From Streptomyces sp. 1-11 (GTDB lineage: Bacteria; Actinomycetota; Actinomycetes; Streptomycetales; Streptomycetaceae), in contig NZ_BJTV01000014.1 of the NCBI RefSeq assembly GCF_007176755.1, positions 1-64,000 of the forward strand: a stretch of DNA of 64,000 bases, given 5' to 3'. A program made the translations under genes and the position numbers. Below the pieces are notes generated by a model. The model made no database searches and was not told the origin of the DNA. It worked only from the letters and a program-made list of their open reading frames with translations. Shown piece by piece: positions 61,266 through 64,000 of the stretch (position 1 is its first letter; each line of letters begins with the position of its first letter).

Positions 61266-62306
61266 ATGCCCGAACTGCGTGTCGTGGCCGTCTCCAATGA
61301 CGGCACACGGCTGGTGCTCAAGGCTGCCGACGCGACGGAGTACACACTTCCGATCGACGAGCGGCTGCGCGCCGCCGTCCGCGGCGACCGCCCCCGTCTC
61401 GGCCAGATCGAGATCGAGGTGGAGAGCCATCTCCGCCCCCGTGACATCCAGGCCCGTATACGGGCCGGCGCCACCGCCGAAGAGGTCGCCCAGCTCGCCG
61501 GCATCCCGGTCGACCGGGTCCGGCGCTTCGAGGGACCGGTGCTGGCCGAGCGCGCCTTCATGGCCGAGCGCGCCCGCAAGACACCGGTGCGCAGGCCGGG
61601 CGAGAACTCCGGTCCGCTGCTCGGCGAGGCCGTCCAGGAACGGCTGCTGCTGCGCGGCGCCGACAAGGACACCGTGCAGTGGGACTCCTGGCGCCGCGAC
61701 GACGGCACCTGGGAGGTCCTGCTCGTCTACCGGGTCGCGGGCGAACCGCACTCGGCGAGCTGGACGTACGACCCGCCCCGGCGGCTCGTCCAGGCCGTCG
61801 ACGAGGAGGCGCGCTCGCTGATCGGCGAGTCCGACGACCTCGCGGTGCCGGAGCCGAGCTTCCCGTTCGTGCCGCGCATCGCCCGGCTGCCGCGCGACCG
61901 GGGCATGGACCGTGCCCTGGAGCGCACCGACAGGGAGCGGCCGAGCCTGCCCGCGCAGGCGTCCGAGCCCGCCGAGGAGAGCACCGGCGAACGCGACTCG
62001 CTGACCAGCCTGCTGGAGGCGGTGCCGAGCTTCCGGGGCGACCTGGTGGTCCCGGAACGGCCGGTGGAGGTCTCGGAGGAGCCGCCCGAGGACATCGAGG
62101 AGGAGGAGCCCCCGGCGCCCGCGGCGTCGGCCGGGTCCGCCTACGCGGACGTCCTCATGCCGCGCTCGGTGGGCAGCCACCGGGACCGGCTCATCGGCTC
62201 CACCGACCGCCAGGCCGAGGCCGACGGCGTCCGCCCCGGCCGGCGCGCGGCGGTACCGAGCTGGGACGAGATCGTGTTCGGCACCCGGCGCAAGAAGCAG
62301 GAGTGA
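61266..62306 (+). CDS. sepH: Septation protein SepH
   Basis: SepH is an actinobacterial cell-division protein that stimulates FtsZ assembly. The 346-residue product has the N-terminal DUF3071 domain (MPELRVVAVSNDGTRLVL, DIQARIRAGATAEEVAQLAG, FMAERARKT), including a helix-turn-helix-like FtsZ-interaction region. A long acidic disordered linker and a conserved basic C-terminus (WDEIVFGTRRKKQE) follow. The ATG at 61266 gives the family-standard start. It is monocistronic with a strong terminator. Confidence 0.95.
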   Translation: MPELRVVAVSNDGTRLVLKAADATEYTLPIDERLRAAVRGDRPRLGQIEIEVESHLRPRDIQARIRAGATAEEVAQLAGIPVDRVRRFEGPVLAERAFMAERARKTPVRRPGENSGPLLGEAVQERLLLRGADKDTVQWDSWRRDDGTWEVLLVYRVAGEPHSASWTYDPPRRLVQAVDEEARSLIGESDDLAVPEPSFPFVPRIARLPRDRGMDRALERTDRERPSLPAQASEPAEESTGERDSLTSLLEAVPSFRGDLVVPERPVEVSEEPPEDIEEEEPPAPAASAGSAYADVLMPRSVGSHRDRLIGSTDRQAEADGVRPGRRAAVPSWDEIVFGTRRKKQE

Positions 62307-62348
62307 ACCTGCCGTACGGCCCTGTGAGCCCTCGTACGACCGTGCGAT

Positions 62349-62380
62349 GAATGGGTGGCACGCGCGCGTGCCACCCATTC
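62349..62380. terminator. 32-bp perfect palindrome terminator
   Basis: A perfect palindrome (arms GAATGGGTGGCACGCG) lies between the convergent sepH and sulfurtransferase genes, 42 bp after the sepH stop. It should terminate both transcripts. Confidence 0.85.
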
Positions 62381-62393
62381 CGGCCGTCTGCGC

Positions 62394-63245
62394 CTACCGC
62401 GGGTCCGGGCCCACCGCCACCGGACGGGACGGGTCCGAGGACCACTCCGACCAGGAACCGACGTACAGGGCCGCCGGAATGCCCGCGACCGCGAGCGCCA
62501 GCACCTCCTGGGCGGCCGACACGCCCGAGCCGCAGTAGACGCCCACCGGGACGTCCGTGGAGACGCCCAGGGCCTTGAAGCGGTCCCGCAGGTCGGCGGC
62601 GGGCAGGAACCGGCCGTCCGGCCCCACGTTCTCCGTCGTCGGGGCCGACACGGCGCCCGGGATGTGCCCGCCGACCCGGTCGATGGGCTCCACCTCACCG
62701 CGATACCGCTCCCCCGCGCGCGCGTCCAGCAGCACGCCCGAGCCGGCCAGCGCGGCCGCCTGGTCCGCGTCCAGCAGCCCGGCCGGATCCGGCGCGGGCC
62801 GGAAGTCGCCCTCGGCCGGAGCGGGCGTCTCGGTGGACAGCGGGCCCTGCCAGGCCGGCAACCCGCCGTCGAGGCACCGCACGTCCGGGTGACCCGTCCA
62901 GCGCAGCAGCCACCACGCGCGCGCGGCGGCCCAGCCCACCCCGCCGTCGTAGACGACGACCGGGCGGCCGGCCGACACGCCCGCGCGGCGCATGGCCGCG
63001 CCGAACTCGGCCAGGTCCGGCAGCGGATGGCGGCCGCGCTCACCGGGGGCCGAGGCCAGTTCCCGGTCCAGGTCGACGAAGACCGCGCCGGGGATGTGCC
63101 CGGCCGTGTACTCGGCCCGCCCGTCGAACTCCGGTTCGCCCGCCGCCTTCGCGAGGCTGAGCCGCCAGCGCACGTCCAGCAGGACGGGCGGGGTGTCCCC
63201 GTCGATCTCGTGGGCCAGTTCGGTGGCACTGATGATGGCTGTCAT
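62394..63245 (-). CDS. sseA: Thiosulfate/3-mercaptopyruvate sulfurtransferase (tandem rhodanese)
   Basis: This 283-residue protein has two rhodanese domains. The first (about 1-130) is inactive, with VVVYDGGVGWAA in place of the Cys loop. The second carries Cys238 in YCGSGVSA. CGSGV-type loops favour 3-mercaptopyruvate. Other rhodanese signatures (GHIPGAVFVDLD, GHIPGAVSAP) are clear. The ATG at 63243-63245 is a family-typical start. Confidence 0.92.
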   Translation of the reverse strand: MTAIISATELAHEIDGDTPPVLLDVRWRLSLAKAAGEPEFDGRAEYTAGHIPGAVFVDLDRELASAPGERGRHPLPDLAEFGAAMRRAGVSAGRPVVVYDGGVGWAAARAWWLLRWTGHPDVRCLDGGLPAWQGPLSTETPAPAEGDFRPAPDPAGLLDADQAAALAGSGVLLDARAGERYRGEVEPIDRVGGHIPGAVSAPTTENVGPDGRFLPAADLRDRFKALGVSTDVPVGVYCGSGVSAAQEVLALAVAGIPAALYVGSWSEWSSDPSRPVAVGPDPR

Positions 63246-63558
63246 GGCGTCATCCTTACGTCAGGGGTGGCCGCGGCGTCCAGGTACGGCTACTCTCCCG
63301 CCACGCAGGTCCGATCACCCGGCGTACGGGATCGGGCACACGCTGTACAACTGTCGGACACTCGCCGGCCATCGTGAGGCAGCGGCGGGAGACGGCGGAG
63401 CAGGCATCCTTCCCGGTGCCCCGGGCGGCCGGCGCGGTCCGGCGCGCGGCACCCCGAAGGACGCGGGCCCCGGCGCGGGTGCCCGCGCGCCGACGGCACA
63501 CCCCTTCCGGCGAGCGGAAGCGACACGGCCCCCGTGAGGGCCGGGGAGAGAGTGACGG
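63246..63558. other. Divergent intergenic region between sulfurtransferase and VOC genes
   Basis: No gene is seen. It must hold both promoters; no distinctive operator was found. Confidence 0.5.
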
Positions 63559-64000
63559 ATGACCGAGGCACGGGAGCCGGCCGGCCCGCACGAACGGCGT
63601 GCGCCCGGGACACCCTGCTGGGTGAGCCTGATGGTGCGCGAACCGGCCGCGACCGAGAGGTTCTACGGGGCCCTGTTCGGCTGGGAGTTCCGGCCCGGTC
63701 CGCAGCAGCTCGGGCCCTACGTACGGGCGCTGCTCGACGGCCGCCAGGTGGCCGGCGTCGGCCACCTGCCGCCGGACCGCCGGCTGCCGGTCGCCTGGAC
63801 GCCGTACTTCGCCTCCAGGGACGTGGACGCAACGGCCGACCAGGTCCGGCTGTGCGGCGGCACGGTGGCCGTGGGCCCGCTGGACGCGGCCGAGGCCGGG
63901 CGGCTGGCCATCGCCGCCGACCCCTCGGGGGCGGTGTTCGGCATCTGGCTGGGCGCGGCCCACCTCGGCACGTCGATCGGCGGCGTCCCGGGCACCCCCG
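63559..64000 (+). CDS. VOC-family protein (glyoxalase-like), truncated by window edge
   Basis: ATG at 63559 follows GGGGAGAGAG. The visible 147 residues form a vicinal-oxygen-chelate domain (CWVSLMVREPAATERFYGAL, FGWEFRPGP, then AADPSGAVFGIWLG). A second VOC domain appears to begin at the edge, as in two-domain members. The function is unknown; hydroxylase-, glyoxalase- or binding-type members all occur. The 3' end is missing. Confidence 0.85.
   Translation, partial: MTEAREPAGPHERRAPGTPCWVSLMVREPAATERFYGALFGWEFRPGPQQLGPYVRALLDGRQVAGVGHLPPDRRLPVAWTPYFASRDVDATADQVRLCGGTVAVGPLDAAEAGRLAIAADPSGAVFGIWLGAAHLGTSIGGVPGTP

Overview
The window is high-GC chromosomal DNA of a Streptomyces species. Evidence for this is the strong third-position GC, frequent GTG starts, and recognisable streptomycete proteins: CutR/CutS, SepH, an XlnA-type GH10 xylanase beside a CBM13-GH62 arabinofuranosidase, DUF3710, DUF3093, DUF4193, and an actinobacterial coproporphyrin ferrochelatase. 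No rRNA, tRNA, CRISPR array or intact transposase was seen.

Layout. 1-4.5 kb: the edge of a biosynthetic cluster, with a polyketide synthase running off the left end, a Sfp-type phosphopantetheinyl transferase and a proline cis-3-hydroxylase. 4.5-5.5 kb: a long region with little coding evidence. 5.5-13.9 kb: an environmental-stress signalling block. It holds an RsbR-RsbS-RsbT stressosome operon, a shortened RsbX-like protein, three PP2C/SpoIIE phosphatases (one lacking metal-binding acids), two paralogous MarR regulators and a SigB/SigF-type sigma factor. 14-17 kb: a MerR-HEAT fusion, a HEAT-repeat protein and a zinc alcohol dehydrogenase. 17.3-20.8 kb: a divergent xylan-degradation pair (GH62 and GH10). 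20.9-29.1 kb: a type VII-linked Rhs polymorphic-toxin operon with a reading-frame break and three tandem putative immunity paralogues. 29.3-30.6 kb: a secreted M64 peptidase.

31.2-37.6 kb is a compact genomic island. It is bounded by a 43-bp perfect direct repeat made of the 3' end of an RNA methyltransferase gene. It carries a TetR regulator, an amidase with an AtzG-like partner, an MFS exporter, a metallo-beta-lactamase-fold hydrolase and a Doc toxin-antitoxin pair. TetR-type operator palindromes occur at both the efflux/amidase and the tetR promoters. No integrase is visible.

37.5-64 kb is conserved chromosome. A potassium-homeostasis neighbourhood contains a KimA-like permease, a 40-residue membrane microprotein, two TrkA/RCK proteins and KdpDE without kdpFABC. 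Housekeeping genes follow: dUTPase, thioesterase, cutRS, inositol monophosphatase, ferrochelatase, an MFS gene with an iron-box-like site, a sugar-lactone oxidase, sepH and a rhodanese, with a VOC protein cut by the right edge.

All family calls come from reading the translations and from memory of the families; no database search was run. Start codons were chosen by ribosome-binding site, overlap with the upstream stop and family N-termini.
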